Notes: generated from the sequence alone by a model not told the origin. A stretch of 9,553 nucleotides of DNA from Candidatus Egaibacter danicus (GCA_011391115.1 JAABRC010000040.1:1-9553); one strand, 5' to 3'. Shown: positions 1-7,274, counted from the first letter of the stretch. Numbers and translations: made by a program.

Positions 1-301
1 GAAACGCGTTGACTATATTGCCCGCCACATCGCTGCTGTAGGCGAAGCGATGGACAAGGGTGTGCGCATGGCCGGCTACATGGTGTGGAGCCTCATGGAT
101 AACTTTGAATGGGCCTCGGGCTACGAAAAGCGGTTCGGCATCGTGCATGTGGACTACGAAACGCAAGAACGCACGCTAAAAGACAGTGCGCTCTGGTATA
201 GGGAGTTTTTGCGCCAGCAAAAGGCAGCTCGGGCACGTGGCGGTGCCTCAACTCTGACCGAACACGCTGCTGAGCCAGTTGCCGCGCTGACCTGTTCTTG
301 A
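1..301 (+). CDS. Beta-glucosidase, GH1 family (3' end only)
   Basis: This is the last 99 codons of a GH1 beta-glucosidase; the frame is open to the left edge and ends in TGA at 299-301. The visible part carries the C-terminal GH1 signature WSLMDNFEWASGY, whose Glu-Trp pair lines the glucose-binding -1 subsite, followed by KRFGIVHVDY and a TLKDS..WYREF stretch, all typical of the end of the family's (beta/alpha)8 barrel. The two catalytic glutamates (NEP and TENG motifs) lie upstream, outside the window. GH1 enzymes of this kind hydrolyse cellobiose, laminaribiose and short beta-glucans to glucose, usually in the cytoplasm. The tail after the barrel is short, Ala-rich and probably not structured. 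It precedes the GH16 gene by 148 bases on the same strand and is probably the final step of the same pathway. Family assignment is firm; substrate is inferred from the neighbours. Confidence 0.93.
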   Translation, partial: KRVDYIARHIAAVGEAMDKGVRMAGYMVWSLMDNFEWASGYEKRFGIVHVDYETQERTLKDSALWYREFLRQQKAARARGGASTLTEHAAEPVAALTCS

Positions 302-435
302 ACGAGGGCAGGTGGCAAGCACCGTCCACACACTTCGCATCACCGAATGCAGAGTCAAATTTACACAGACGCTTTGGGCGGTCAACTTCAGTATGGCGTG
401 AATGTTGATTGCGGTTGGGTGCGCCATCCACTCAC

Positions 436-441
436 AGGAGG
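436..441 (+). promoter_or_regulatory. Ribosome binding site of the GH16 gene
   Basis: A perfect AGGAGG lies 8 bases before the ATG at 450. It decides the GH16 start: the longer in-frame ATG at 402 has no comparable site and would add only a 16-residue leader. It is the clearest Shine-Dalgarno sequence I see in the + strand gene series. Confidence 0.85.
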
Positions 442-449
442 CTAATTTG

Positions 450-1361
450 ATGACGTTTCCGAACAAAGATGTCTGGGCACTGGTCTGGTCCGATGAGTTT
501 GAAGGCGATCGCATTGATCCCTGCAAGTGGGACTTTGAAATGGGTAATGGCTTTTTCGATTACCGCACGCACACCTGGATCGCAGGGTGGGGCAACGAAG
601 AGCTTCAGTACTACACCGACCGACCAACGAATTCTTCGGTTAAGGACAGTGTTTTGACGATCCGTGCTGTCAAAGAATCCCTGCACGGTTGCGGTTACAC
701 CTCAGCTCGCTTGAGAACGCGCAAGCAAGACGGTTCGCCTTTGTTCGTGAAGAGGTACGGCCGGTTTGAATTTCGGGCCAAAGTGCCATACGGCAAGGGG
801 CTGTGGCCCGCTTTGTGGATGCTGCCGCAGGACAATGCATACGGCGGTTGGGCTGCCTCCGGTGAAATCGACGTGATGGAAATTGCCGGCGAAAAACCGC
901 ACGAAGTGCTCAATAGCATCCATTTCGGCTCATCTGGCAGCGAAGGGCGGTCGCTGATCACGCATGTGCATCCGCTGCCCAATGGCAGCACCGTAGCCGA
1001 CTGGCACACCTACACAGTGGAGTGGGAGCCGGGTGAAATCCGCTTCTATGTGGACGATGTGCATACGCGCACCTACGACCACTGGTGGAGCTGCAGCGTT
1101 ATCCACGACGGTACCGGGGTGGTGGCGCGCCGCGCCAAAGACCTCAACCCGTGGCCAGCGCCTTTTGACCAGCCCTTCTACCTAGTGATGAACGTCGCTG
1201 TGGGTGGCAATTTCCCCGGTGTCCCCAGCCCTGAGACTCTCTTCCCGGCTGAGTTGATGGTGGACTATGTGCGCGTGTACGACAAGGTTGGCGGATACGG
1301 CGAAACAAGGCCGATTGGAAAAGCGCGGTTTCCTTGGCAAAAAGAAAAGAAAAAGCCCTGA
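450..1361 (+). CDS. Endo-beta-1,3-glucanase (laminarinase), GH16 family
   Basis: A 303-residue GH16 enzyme that hydrolyses internal beta-1,3 (or mixed beta-1,3/1,4) glucosidic bonds with retention. The catalytic motif EIDVMEIAG has the spacing of the laminarinase branch, with nucleophile E139, assisting D141 and acid/base E144. Other family marks are LVWSDEF near residue 11, GWGNEELQYYT at 47-56, YGRFEFRAKVPYGKGLWPALWML at 103-125, and the late strands around PFYLVMNVAVGGNFPG. The catalytic domain fills almost the whole chain, with no carbohydrate-binding module. From the start chosen for its perfect AGGAGG there is no signal peptide, so the enzyme appears cytoplasmic, which is unusual for a laminarinase and suggests it acts on imported oligosaccharides. 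The upstream ATG at 402 would give a short leader without positive charges, not a convincing export signal. The C-terminus is a basic tail (KEKKKP) from an A-rich stretch. The next gene starts 40 bases downstream. Confidence 0.93.
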   Translation: MTFPNKDVWALVWSDEFEGDRIDPCKWDFEMGNGFFDYRTHTWIAGWGNEELQYYTDRPTNSSVKDSVLTIRAVKESLHGCGYTSARLRTRKQDGSPLFVKRYGRFEFRAKVPYGKGLWPALWMLPQDNAYGGWAASGEIDVMEIAGEKPHEVLNSIHFGSSGSEGRSLITHVHPLPNGSTVADWHTYTVEWEPGEIRFYVDDVHTRTYDHWWSCSVIHDGTGVVARRAKDLNPWPAPFDQPFYLVMNVAVGGNFPGVPSPETLFPAELMVDYVRVYDKVGGYGETRPIGKARFPWQKEKKKP

Positions 1362-1401
1362 CGCGCCGTTTTCTGTGGGCTTAAATTTTAAAAGAGTAGA
1401 C

Positions 1402-2391
1402 ATGTCCAAACCCCATCCTGACTTCGCGACTGCCACTGCCGCCGCCAAGGGCATTCGCGAAGGTGATGTCGGCGAAGAGGCGCGCGCGGACCTTGTCCCT
1501 TGCGTTGTCCCCAGTGCCACCGCCTGGACGAGCAGTTGTCCCACGGTTTGGACCACCGCTTCGCGCAACGAATTGACCGTTGCGTTTGGCGCCGCGTTAC
1601 AGCGCGGCGTTCACGGCCTGTGTTTCAGCCCTTATATGGAAGGCCAGCAGCCGGGCACGCAGGTTGGCGCGGCACAGATCCGCGAGCGCTTGAAGATTCT
1701 GCAGCCGCATACCGGTTGGGTGCGGACGTTCTCCTGCACCGACGGCCACGAACAGACCCCGCAACTGGCGCACGAGCTTGGAATGAAAACGCTGGTGGGT
1801 GCCTGGTTGGGCACCGACGCCGATATCAACGAGCGTGAGCTGCAGGGCGTGATTGAACTCGCACGTGCTGGTCACGCGGACATCGTGGCCGTGGGCAACG
1901 AGGTGCTGCTGCGCGAGGATATGAGCGAGGACGCATTGCTCGCCAGCATACAGCGCGTCAAGGAAGCCCTGCCTGGCGTACCGGTGGGCTACGTTGATGC
2001 TTATTACCTGTTCGAGAAGCATCCGCGTATCACCGCTGCTTGCGATGTCGTGATGACCAACTGTTACCCCTTCTGGGAAGGCTGCCCACGCGAGCAGGCG
2101 CTGGCCTACATGCAGACCATGGTGCAGCGCACGCGCGCCGCCGCGCCAGGCAAGCGCGTGCTGATCAGCGAGACCGGCTGGCCGGACCAGGGCAGCCCGT
2201 TCCATGGTTCTGTGCCTTCTCGGGAAGGAGCCATGCAGTACTTTGTCGATTGCTGCCGCTGGGCCGAAGAAGACGGGATCGAAATTTTCTACTTTGCCGC
2301 CTTTGATGAGGCCTGGAAGGTGGGTGCTGAAGGCGATGTCGGCGCTTACTGGGGCCTATGGGACAAACACGGCGTCCTCAAGTTCGGATAA
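1402..2391 (+). CDS. GH17 glucan hydrolase, short type (copy 1)
   Basis: A 329-residue protein with a GH17 (beta/alpha)8-barrel domain, acting on beta-1,3-glucans as a hydrolase or possibly a transglycosylase. The acid/base is E167 in AVGNEVLLRE and the nucleophile E257 in LISETGWP; the late motif FDEAWK and WGLWDK close the barrel. It is roughly half identical by eye to the GH17 domain after the transporter (4939-5778), indicating duplication. The barrel begins at about residue 72 (GLCFSPY); the preceding 70 residues, rich in Ala and Thr, have no counterpart in that copy and no hydrophobic signal peptide. The ATG at 1402 follows a weak AAAGAG site; a TTG at 1573 would give a protein closer in length to the other copy, but it has no good ribosome site. 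Expected in the cytoplasm. It follows GH16 by 40 bases and is separated from the next GH17 gene by 4 bases. Confidence 0.88.
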   Translation: MSKPHPDFATATAAAKGIREGDVGEEARADLVPCVVPSATAWTSSCPTVWTTASRNELTVAFGAALQRGVHGLCFSPYMEGQQPGTQVGAAQIRERLKILQPHTGWVRTFSCTDGHEQTPQLAHELGMKTLVGAWLGTDADINERELQGVIELARAGHADIVAVGNEVLLREDMSEDALLASIQRVKEALPGVPVGYVDAYYLFEKHPRITAACDVVMTNCYPFWEGCPREQALAYMQTMVQRTRAAAPGKRVLISETGWPDQGSPFHGSVPSREGAMQYFVDCCRWAEEDGIEIFYFAAFDEAWKVGAEGDVGAYWGLWDKHGVLKFG

Positions 2392-2395
2392 CCCT

Positions 2396-3343
2396 ATGAC
2401 CCTGTTGAACCTGCCCTCGGGCAATGCCATCTGCTACAGCGGCTACCGCGACGGCCAAAACCCTGGCGAGCAAACCTATCCTTCACTCGAAGAGATCCGC
2501 GAAGACCTGGGCATTCTGCGAAAGCATTGGACACTGCTGCGCCTATACGACTGCAGCCCTCACGCCGAGCGCGTGCTGCAGGTCATTGCCGAAGATCGGC
2601 TGCCCTTTCAGGTGATGCTGGGCGCTTACCTGGGTGCGGAGATGAACAACTTTGGCTGCCCCTGGGGCGCCACCTTCACAGAAGAGCAGCTAGAGGCGAT
2701 CCGGGCCGAGAACGGCGCCGAACTTGAGCGTCTGGTGGCCCTGGCGAACCGCTATCCGGATATCGTGTTTTCGGTGGCCGTGGGCAACGAGGCCACGGTC
2801 GACTGGACCGACCACTACGTGCCGGTGCCACGCATGATCGAATACGTGCGCCGCGTCAAGGCGGCTGTGCGCCAGCCCGTCACCTTCTGCGAGAACTATG
2901 TGCCCTGGCAGCACAAGCTGCGTGATCTGGTGACTGAACTTGACTTCATCTCGCTGCACACCTACCCAGTTTGGGAATACAAGCACATCCACGAAGCGCT
3001 GGACTACACCAAAGACAACGTTCACAGCGTGGCTCGCCTCTATCCCGACAAGCCGCTGGTCATCACCGAGGCCGGTTGGTGCACCAACAGCAACGGTCGG
3101 GGCATGCACGCCGAACACGCAGTTCAGGAGTTGCAGGCTGTCTATTACCAGGACCTGATGGACTGGACACGCGCCGAAGGGCTGCTGTGTTTCGTTTTCG
3201 AGGCCTTTGACGAAACCTGGAAGGGATCGCCCGACCCGCTGGAGCCCGAGAAACACTGGGGCCTGTTCACCGTGGATCGCAAACCCAAGCTGGTGATGCA
3301 GACCTTGTATCCCGAGTTGATGAACCCGCCACTAGCAGGCTGA
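2396..3343 (+). CDS. GH17 glucan hydrolase, second type (copy 2)
   Basis: A 315-residue GH17 enzyme made of the catalytic domain alone. The acid/base is E132 in AVGNEATVDW and the nucleophile E225 in VITEAGW; FDETWK near residue 271 and HWGLFTVDRKPK near 287 complete the family pattern. The sequence is closer to the exported lipoprotein GH17 on the opposite strand (shared LLRLYD/LIRLFD, VGNEATV/VGNETMV, GLFxVxRxPxxVxQxLYP) than to copy 1 next to it, so it is a different GH17 subgroup. No signal peptide is seen, so it should be cytoplasmic. The ATG lies only 4 bases after the stop of copy 1 and has no strong ribosome site of its own, which points to translational coupling. The ORF could be extended upstream, but that would overlap copy 1. 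Likely role: degradation of imported laminari-oligosaccharides; endo- or exo-action cannot be told from sequence. Confidence 0.9.
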   Translation: MTLLNLPSGNAICYSGYRDGQNPGEQTYPSLEEIREDLGILRKHWTLLRLYDCSPHAERVLQVIAEDRLPFQVMLGAYLGAEMNNFGCPWGATFTEEQLEAIRAENGAELERLVALANRYPDIVFSVAVGNEATVDWTDHYVPVPRMIEYVRRVKAAVRQPVTFCENYVPWQHKLRDLVTELDFISLHTYPVWEYKHIHEALDYTKDNVHSVARLYPDKPLVITEAGWCTNSNGRGMHAEHAVQELQAVYYQDLMDWTRAEGLLCFVFEAFDETWKGSPDPLEPEKHWGLFTVDRKPKLVMQTLYPELMNPPLAG

Positions 3344-3384
3344 TAGCGTAGCCAATAGAGCCACCCAGGCCAGCCGCGAGGGTA

Positions 3385-5778
3385 GTGCCTGCCGAGAACC
3401 CCACCACTGGAAAGCTCAACGTGACCCAAGCAGCAGTTATTACCGCGCACAAAATCCCTTTCGGGCAGAAGATAGCCTTTGGGCTTGGCATGCTGGCGAA
3501 TCAGATGTTCCCAGCGGCGCTGGGCATCTTCATGGTGGTGCTGGTGCAAGACCTGGGATTTCCCGCCTGGATGTGGGGCATCCTGTTCTTCCTGCCGCGC
3601 GTCTTCGATTCCGTCACCGACCCGATCATGGGGTTCATCTCTGACAACACCCGCTCCACCTGGGGTCGACGCAAGCAGTACGTGTTTATCGGCGCCATCG
3701 TGATGGGCCTCTCGTTCATCGCGATGTGGCAGTTGCACCGCGAGAACGGCATCACTTACAACTTCATCTATTTCCTCCTCTGGTCGCTGGTCTTCTACAG
3801 CGGTCTTACCCTGTTCAGCATTCCTTACGTGGCCATGGGCTACGAGATGAGCGACGACTTTCACGAGCGCACCAGCATCATGGCAGTGGCGCAGTGGATC
3901 GGACAATGGGCATGGGTGATTGCGCCTTGGTTCTGGGTCGTGATGTACGACAAGTCGTGGTTCGAAAACGCCGACACGGCCACGCGCACCCTGTCGGTGG
4001 GTGTGGGCGTGACCTGCATGCTGCTCGCCATGGTGCCGGCGCTTTTCCTGCCCAGCCGATCGACCAAGGACGATACCCACCTGATACCGCTGAACTGGGC
4101 GAACTTTGGCGGCGGCATGCGGGAGATCCTTAGCGGATTCAAAGATGCCTTGCGCATCAAGCCCTTCCGCAAGCTGTGCTTCTCCACCTTCCTGATCTTC
4201 AACGCCTTCAACACCGTGGCGGCGTTCTCATTCTTCATCGTTGTCTACCACCTCTTCAACGGAAGCACGGCGGACGCCTGGATCTGGCCGACGCTGTTTG
4301 GCAGCGTTGGCGCGTTGGTCACCACGTTCGCGGTCATTCCCACTGTGGCCTGGATGTCACGCAAGATGGGCAAGAAGAACGCCTTCATGCTTTCGCAAGG
4401 CATCTCCATCATTGGCTACGTGTTGCTTTGGTTGCTCATGATCCCGGGCAAACCCTATATGTTCATGTTCGCCTTGCCCTTTTTCTCGTTCGGCATCGGC
4501 GGGTTGTTCACTTTAATGATGTCCATGACGGCAGACGTCTGCGACCTAGACGAACTGGCCACCGGCAAACGCCGCGAAGGCATCTTCGGCGCCATCTACT
4601 GGTGGATGGTCAAGTTTGGTTTTGCGATCGCCGGCCTGCTCAGCGGCGCCATCATGAGCTGGGTCGCATTCTCGCCGGGTGCTGCCGTGCAGCCCGAAGG
4701 GGCGGTGGACGGGCTGCGCTTGTTCTATTCCGGCGTGCCCATTCTTGGGACACTGTTGGCCATGTGGATCATGCGTGACTACGATCTTGATGAGGCTCGT
4801 GCCACCGAGGTGCACGCCGAGTTGGCACGACGCAAGCTGCGCGCTGCCCCCACATCGTCCCGGGGCTCTGGTGCGCGGCCTTGGCTGGAAGAGCACGGCC
4901 ATCACCTTCCAGCCAGCCTGGGTGCACCCCTGACCACCATGACGCTCGCTGACATCAGCCGTCTTCATGCCGAGCAGATGAACACCGGGATGTATGGCCT
5001 TTGCTTCAGCGCCTACGCCGAGGGTCAGCGGGAAGGCGACCAACTGCAGGAGGCGAATGTCCGTCGGCGCATGGAGTTGATTGCGCCCCACACGCGCTGG
5101 GTGCGATCCTTTGCCTGCACCGAAGGCCACGAGCTCATTCCCGGTCTGGCCCATGCCAACGGATTGAAGGCCATGGTGGGTGCGTGGATCAGTCACGACC
5201 GTGAGCGCAACGAGCGCGAAATTGCAGCGCTGGTGGCACTGGCCCGGCAAGGCCTGGTCGACGTCGCTGTGGTGGGCAATGAAGTGCTGCTGCGCGAGGA
5301 ACTGCCCGAGGCCGATCTGCTGGCCTACATCCGTCGGGTCAGGGCTGCCTTGCCTGAAAGTGTGCCCGTGGGTTGCGTTGACGCTTACTACCAGTTCCTG
5401 GAACGACCTGCGCTGGTGGCAGCCTGCGACGTGCTGCTGCCCAATTGCTACCCCTTCTGGGAAGGCGTTGACATTGACATGGCCCCTCAGTACCTGCGCC
5501 GCATGGTCGGCCTGGTGCAAGCCGTCGGGGGTGACAAGCGCGTGATCGTCACGGAAACCGGTTGGCCCGGCAACGGGCAGGCGGTGGCTTCTGCCGTGCC
5601 GTCCGCCGGCAACGCCATGCGCTACTTTGTCGAGGTCCAGCAGTGGGCTCGCAGCGAAGGGGTGAAGCTGTTCTACTTCGCCTCGTTCGACGAACCTTGG
5701 AAGTTGCACCAGGAAGGTGATCTGGGCGCGCAGTGGGGCCTGTGGGACAAGAACGAACGCCGCAAGTACGCCGTCTGA
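3385..5778 (+). CDS. GPH-family sugar symporter continuous with a C-terminal GH17 domain
   Basis: One open frame of 797 codons joining two normally separate proteins. Residues about 25-465 form a complete GPH (glycoside-pentoside-hexuronide:cation) symporter of the MFS superfamily: twelve hydrophobic segments can be picked out, and after the second lies the GPH signature DSVTDPIMGFISDNTRS-TWGRRK (75-97). Residues 519-797 form a full GH17 domain with acid/base E633 (VGNEVLLREE) and nucleophile E724 (VTETGWP). A 50-residue polar linker joins them. With twelve helices the C-terminus, hence the GH17 domain, would face the cytoplasm. The start is uncertain: GTG at 3385, or GTG at 3421 behind a GGAAAG, which fits the usual GPH N-terminus. 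The linker has better codon use in another frame that stops at 4933 just before an ATG at 4939, so this may be two genes fused by an indel, real or artefactual. Likely role: uptake of beta-glucan oligosaccharides. Confidence 0.82.
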   Translation: MPAENPTTGKLNVTQAAVITAHKIPFGQKIAFGLGMLANQMFPAALGIFMVVLVQDLGFPAWMWGILFFLPRVFDSVTDPIMGFISDNTRSTWGRRKQYVFIGAIVMGLSFIAMWQLHRENGITYNFIYFLLWSLVFYSGLTLFSIPYVAMGYEMSDDFHERTSIMAVAQWIGQWAWVIAPWFWVVMYDKSWFENADTATRTLSVGVGVTCMLLAMVPALFLPSRSTKDDTHLIPLNWANFGGGMREILSGFKDALRIKPFRKLCFSTFLIFNAFNTVAAFSFFIVVYHLFNGSTADAWIWPTLFGSVGALVTTFAVIPTVAWMSRKMGKKNAFMLSQGISIIGYVLLWLLMIPGKPYMFMFALPFFSFGIGGLFTLMMSMTADVCDLDELATGKRREGIFGAIYWWMVKFGFAIAGLLSGAIMSWVAFSPGAAVQPEGAVDGLRLFYSGVPILGTLLAMWIMRDYDLDEARATEVHAELARRKLRAAPTSSRGSGARPWLEEHGHHLPASLGAPLTTMTLADISRLHAEQMNTGMYGLCFSAYAEGQREGDQLQEANVRRRMELIAPHTRWVRSFACTEGHELIPGLAHANGLKAMVGAWISHDRERNEREIAALVALARQGLVDVAVVGNEVLLREELPEADLLAYIRRVRAALPESVPVGCVDAYYQFLERPALVAACDVLLPNCYPFWEGVDIDMAPQYLRRMVGLVQAVGGDKRVIVTETGWPGNGQAVASAVPSAGNAMRYFVEVQQWARSEGVKLFYFASFDEPWKLHQEGDLGAQWGLWDKNERRKYAV
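4939..5778 (+). other. GH17 domain of the transporter frame, or a separate GH17 gene (copy 3)
   Basis: This is the part of the long frame that would be an independent 279-residue GH17 enzyme if translation began at the in-frame ATG at 4939. From that ATG the protein starts MTLADISRLHAEQ and enters the barrel at GLCFSAY, about 19 residues later, a natural length for a catalytic-domain-only GH17. It is the closest relative in the window to copy 1 at 1402. A TGA in another frame ends at 4933, leaving a 5-base gap, close to the 4-base gap between copies 1 and 2. There is no strong ribosome site before 4939. I cannot decide between fusion and separate gene from sequence alone. Confidence 0.5.
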
Positions 5779-5790
5779 ACATGCCGCCTT

Positions 5791-5813
5791 CAGGGTGCAG
5801 GTACAGCACCCTG
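5791..5813. repeat. Perfect 8-bp inverted repeat after the + strand genes
   Basis: CAGGGTGC and GCACCCTG flank a 7-base loop, 12 bases past the stop of the transporter-GH17 frame. The stem is perfect and GC-rich, but no T-run follows on either strand, so it is not a textbook intrinsic terminator. It may protect the 3' end of the message or help the second hairpin just beyond it. Confidence 0.5.
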
Positions 5814-5816
5814 CTG

Positions 5817-5853
5817 AACGCCACTCTTACGTACATAGGCAAGTGTGGCGTTT
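5817..5853. terminator. Hairpin between convergent genes, possible bidirectional terminator
   Basis: A 12-bp inverted repeat with one mismatch (AACGCCACTCTT at 5817-5828 and AAGTGTGGCGTT at 5841-5852) with a 12-base loop fills the 82-base space between the + strand operon and the GH30 gene. The right arm runs into a short TTT on the + strand. The T-run is weak in both directions, so termination is inferred mainly from its position between converging genes. Confidence 0.5.
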
Positions 5854-5860
5854 GCCCTAA

Positions 5861-7213
5861 TCAGCACCCGGTCCAAGGCAGCAAGCAGGTGGCAATGCCG
5901 CGTGCGGGCAACATCAGATACGCCGACTGTTGAGGTGAGCGCACCACCAGCTCAAACGGCTGCTCAGTGCGGTTCATGGCAACCAGCGCCACGCCACCAT
6001 CTGGGTTCAAAAAAGCGGTGGCTTCAACCGCTTGCCGGCTGGCCGCGCACAAAATTCGCTGGGCGCCGGGTGCGATAAACCGGGTGAAATGACCGATGTA
6101 GAAATACGAACTTTGCGGGTGGACTGTATCGTGTACCGCATCCACCAGCATGGGGGCACTGCAGAAATTGCCCACGTGGTTGGGTCCACCCTGGTTGTCG
6201 AGCAGCAGGTTCCAATCTATCCAACCCACCGTCCAGCGGTTCAGATCGTTGATCATGGAGCGCGCATAGCGCTCGCCCAGCGCCCACGAACCGTGGTGCG
6301 GTCCACCCTCCTGGCAACCCTCGGTGAACAGAAGTTGCTTGTCGGGCCAAGCGTCGTGCACCAGTTGAACATGGTCAAAATGGTCTTCACCATACCAGTG
6401 GAAACCAGTGCCCCAGACGTACTTGGCGGCTTCTGGGTCGGCATAGACGGTGCCCGCTCGTTCAACCATCAGGTCGCGGTTGTGGTCCCAGATGACGATG
6501 CGCACATGGCCCAGCCCGGCCGCTGAGAGTGCCGGGCCCAGGTGGTCGCGCACAAAATCCCGTTCCTCCTCGGCGGTGTAGATGCAGGAGTCCCAGCGCT
6601 GTGTGGCTGCAGGCTCGTTCTGCACCGAAACGCCCCACACCGGGACACCGTGCGCCGCATAGGCATGAATGAATTTCACGTAGCAGCGGGCCCATGCATC
6701 CCGGTGTTCGGGCAGCAGCTTGCCACCGTGGTTCATCTGACCGTTGGTCTTCATCCAGGCCGGTGGGCTCCACGGTGACACCAGCAGCTTGATGGGGCGC
6801 TTGGCCACCCGCTGGGCCGCCTGGATGAACGGCAGCAGAGCCTGCTCGTCGCGTGCGATGCTGAAATGCTCCAGCGCCACGTCGCCCGGCGTATCAGCAT
6901 GGGCGTAATTGCCCAGGGAAAAGTCGCAACTGTTCATGTGTACCCTGCACAGCGTGTAGCCATGGCCTTCGGCCTTATCAAAGTAGCCCGTCAAGACCGC
7001 TTCTTGCTGCACCGGGCACAGAGCCTGCCACTGCACGGCCGCTGCTTCGGTGAAGGCAGCACCGAAACCTTCCATCGTTTGGAAGCGCCGCGTCGGATCA
7101 AGCCATATGGAGGGCAGGTGTTCGCAAGTCTGCTGGGGCCGGGTGGTGGCCTGTTCGCTCAGGCGTTGGCCGCTGTCGCGGGCAGTGATGAAGGTGCGCA
7201 TGGTGTGGGTCAT
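5861..7213 (-). CDS. GH30 beta-glucanase/beta-glucosidase, probably acting on beta-1,6 linkages
   Basis: A 450-residue GH30 enzyme from the ATG at 7213. Family marks run in order: FQTMEGFGAAFTEAAA near residue 44, GYTLCRVHMNSCDFSLGNYA near 85, LLVSPWSPPAWMKTNGQM near 143, acid/base E200 in SVQNEP, nucleophile E298 in LFTEGC, and a C-terminal beta-sandwich with EATAFLNPDGGVALVAMNR. The family includes glucosylceramidases and beta-1,6-glucanases or exo-beta-1,6-glucosidases; next to GH16, GH17 and GH1 genes, removal of beta-1,6 side branches of laminarin is the likely job. There is no signal peptide, so it should be cytoplasmic. The start is open: ATG 7213 or ATG 7201 both suit the conserved FITARDSG N-terminus but lack a ribosome site; a TTG at 7258 would make the first residues out of the terminator hairpin and is unlikely. 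It lies downstream of the lipoprotein gene on the same strand, past a terminator. Confidence 0.9.
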   Translation of the reverse strand: MTHTMRTFITARDSGQRLSEQATTRPQQTCEHLPSIWLDPTRRFQTMEGFGAAFTEAAAVQWQALCPVQQEAVLTGYFDKAEGHGYTLCRVHMNSCDFSLGNYAHADTPGDVALEHFSIARDEQALLPFIQAAQRVAKRPIKLLVSPWSPPAWMKTNGQMNHGGKLLPEHRDAWARCYVKFIHAYAAHGVPVWGVSVQNEPAATQRWDSCIYTAEEERDFVRDHLGPALSAAGLGHVRIVIWDHNRDLMVERAGTVYADPEAAKYVWGTGFHWYGEDHFDHVQLVHDAWPDKQLLFTEGCQEGGPHHGSWALGERYARSMINDLNRWTVGWIDWNLLLDNQGGPNHVGNFCSAPMLVDAVHDTVHPQSSYFYIGHFTRFIAPGAQRILCAASRQAVEATAFLNPDGGVALVAMNRTEQPFELVVRSPQQSAYLMLPARGIATCLLPWTGC

Positions 7214-7253
7214 AAACGAAAAAACGGCGTTCCGTCCAAAGGACAGAACGCCG
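7214..7253 (-). terminator. Intrinsic terminator between the GH17 lipoprotein and GH30 genes
   Basis: On the - strand GGCGTTCTGTCC, a TTT loop and GGACGGAACGCC form a 12-bp stem (one G-U wobble; one more C-G pair closes it) followed at once by six T and then CGTTT. The wobble becomes a C-A mismatch on the + strand, which also lacks the T-run, so it acts on - strand transcripts. It starts about 20 bases past the lipoprotein stop codon, and its T-run ends at the GH30 start codon, so GH30 expression needs read-through or a start very close by. Confidence 0.87.
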
Positions 7254-7274
7254 CACAAAGGGATGGAACTTGTT

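Noticed and set aside
402..449. Upstream in-frame ATG for GH16 giving a MLIAVGC... leader that looks a little like a lipoprotein signal
   Set aside because: It has no ribosome site, no positive residues and only six residues before the Cys, whereas the ATG at 450 has a perfect AGGAGG at 8 bases.
302..449. A promoter in the 148-base gap between GH1 and GH16
   Set aside because: TTTACA at about 360 could be a -35 box, but no acceptable -10 box follows at the right distance, and no operator-like palindrome was found.
3338..3384. A terminator between GH17 copy 2 and the transporter, suggested by repeated GGCT/AGCC
   Set aside because: The possible stems are only 4 bp and no T-run follows; the gap is more likely transcribed through.
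3145..4080. A 311-codon open frame on the - strand across the GH17/transporter junction
   Set aside because: It lies opposite two well-supported genes, has biased His/Arg composition and no recognisable motifs.
4546..5709. A 387-codon open frame on the - strand opposite the transporter-GH17 gene
   Set aside because: Its protein is rich in His, Gln and Arg with no recognisable family, and it mirrors a strongly supported coding frame; it is a GC-rich shadow frame.
6032..6526. A 164-codon open frame on the + strand within GH30
   Set aside because: It is antisense to conserved GH30 sequence including the nucleophile region and has no family features.
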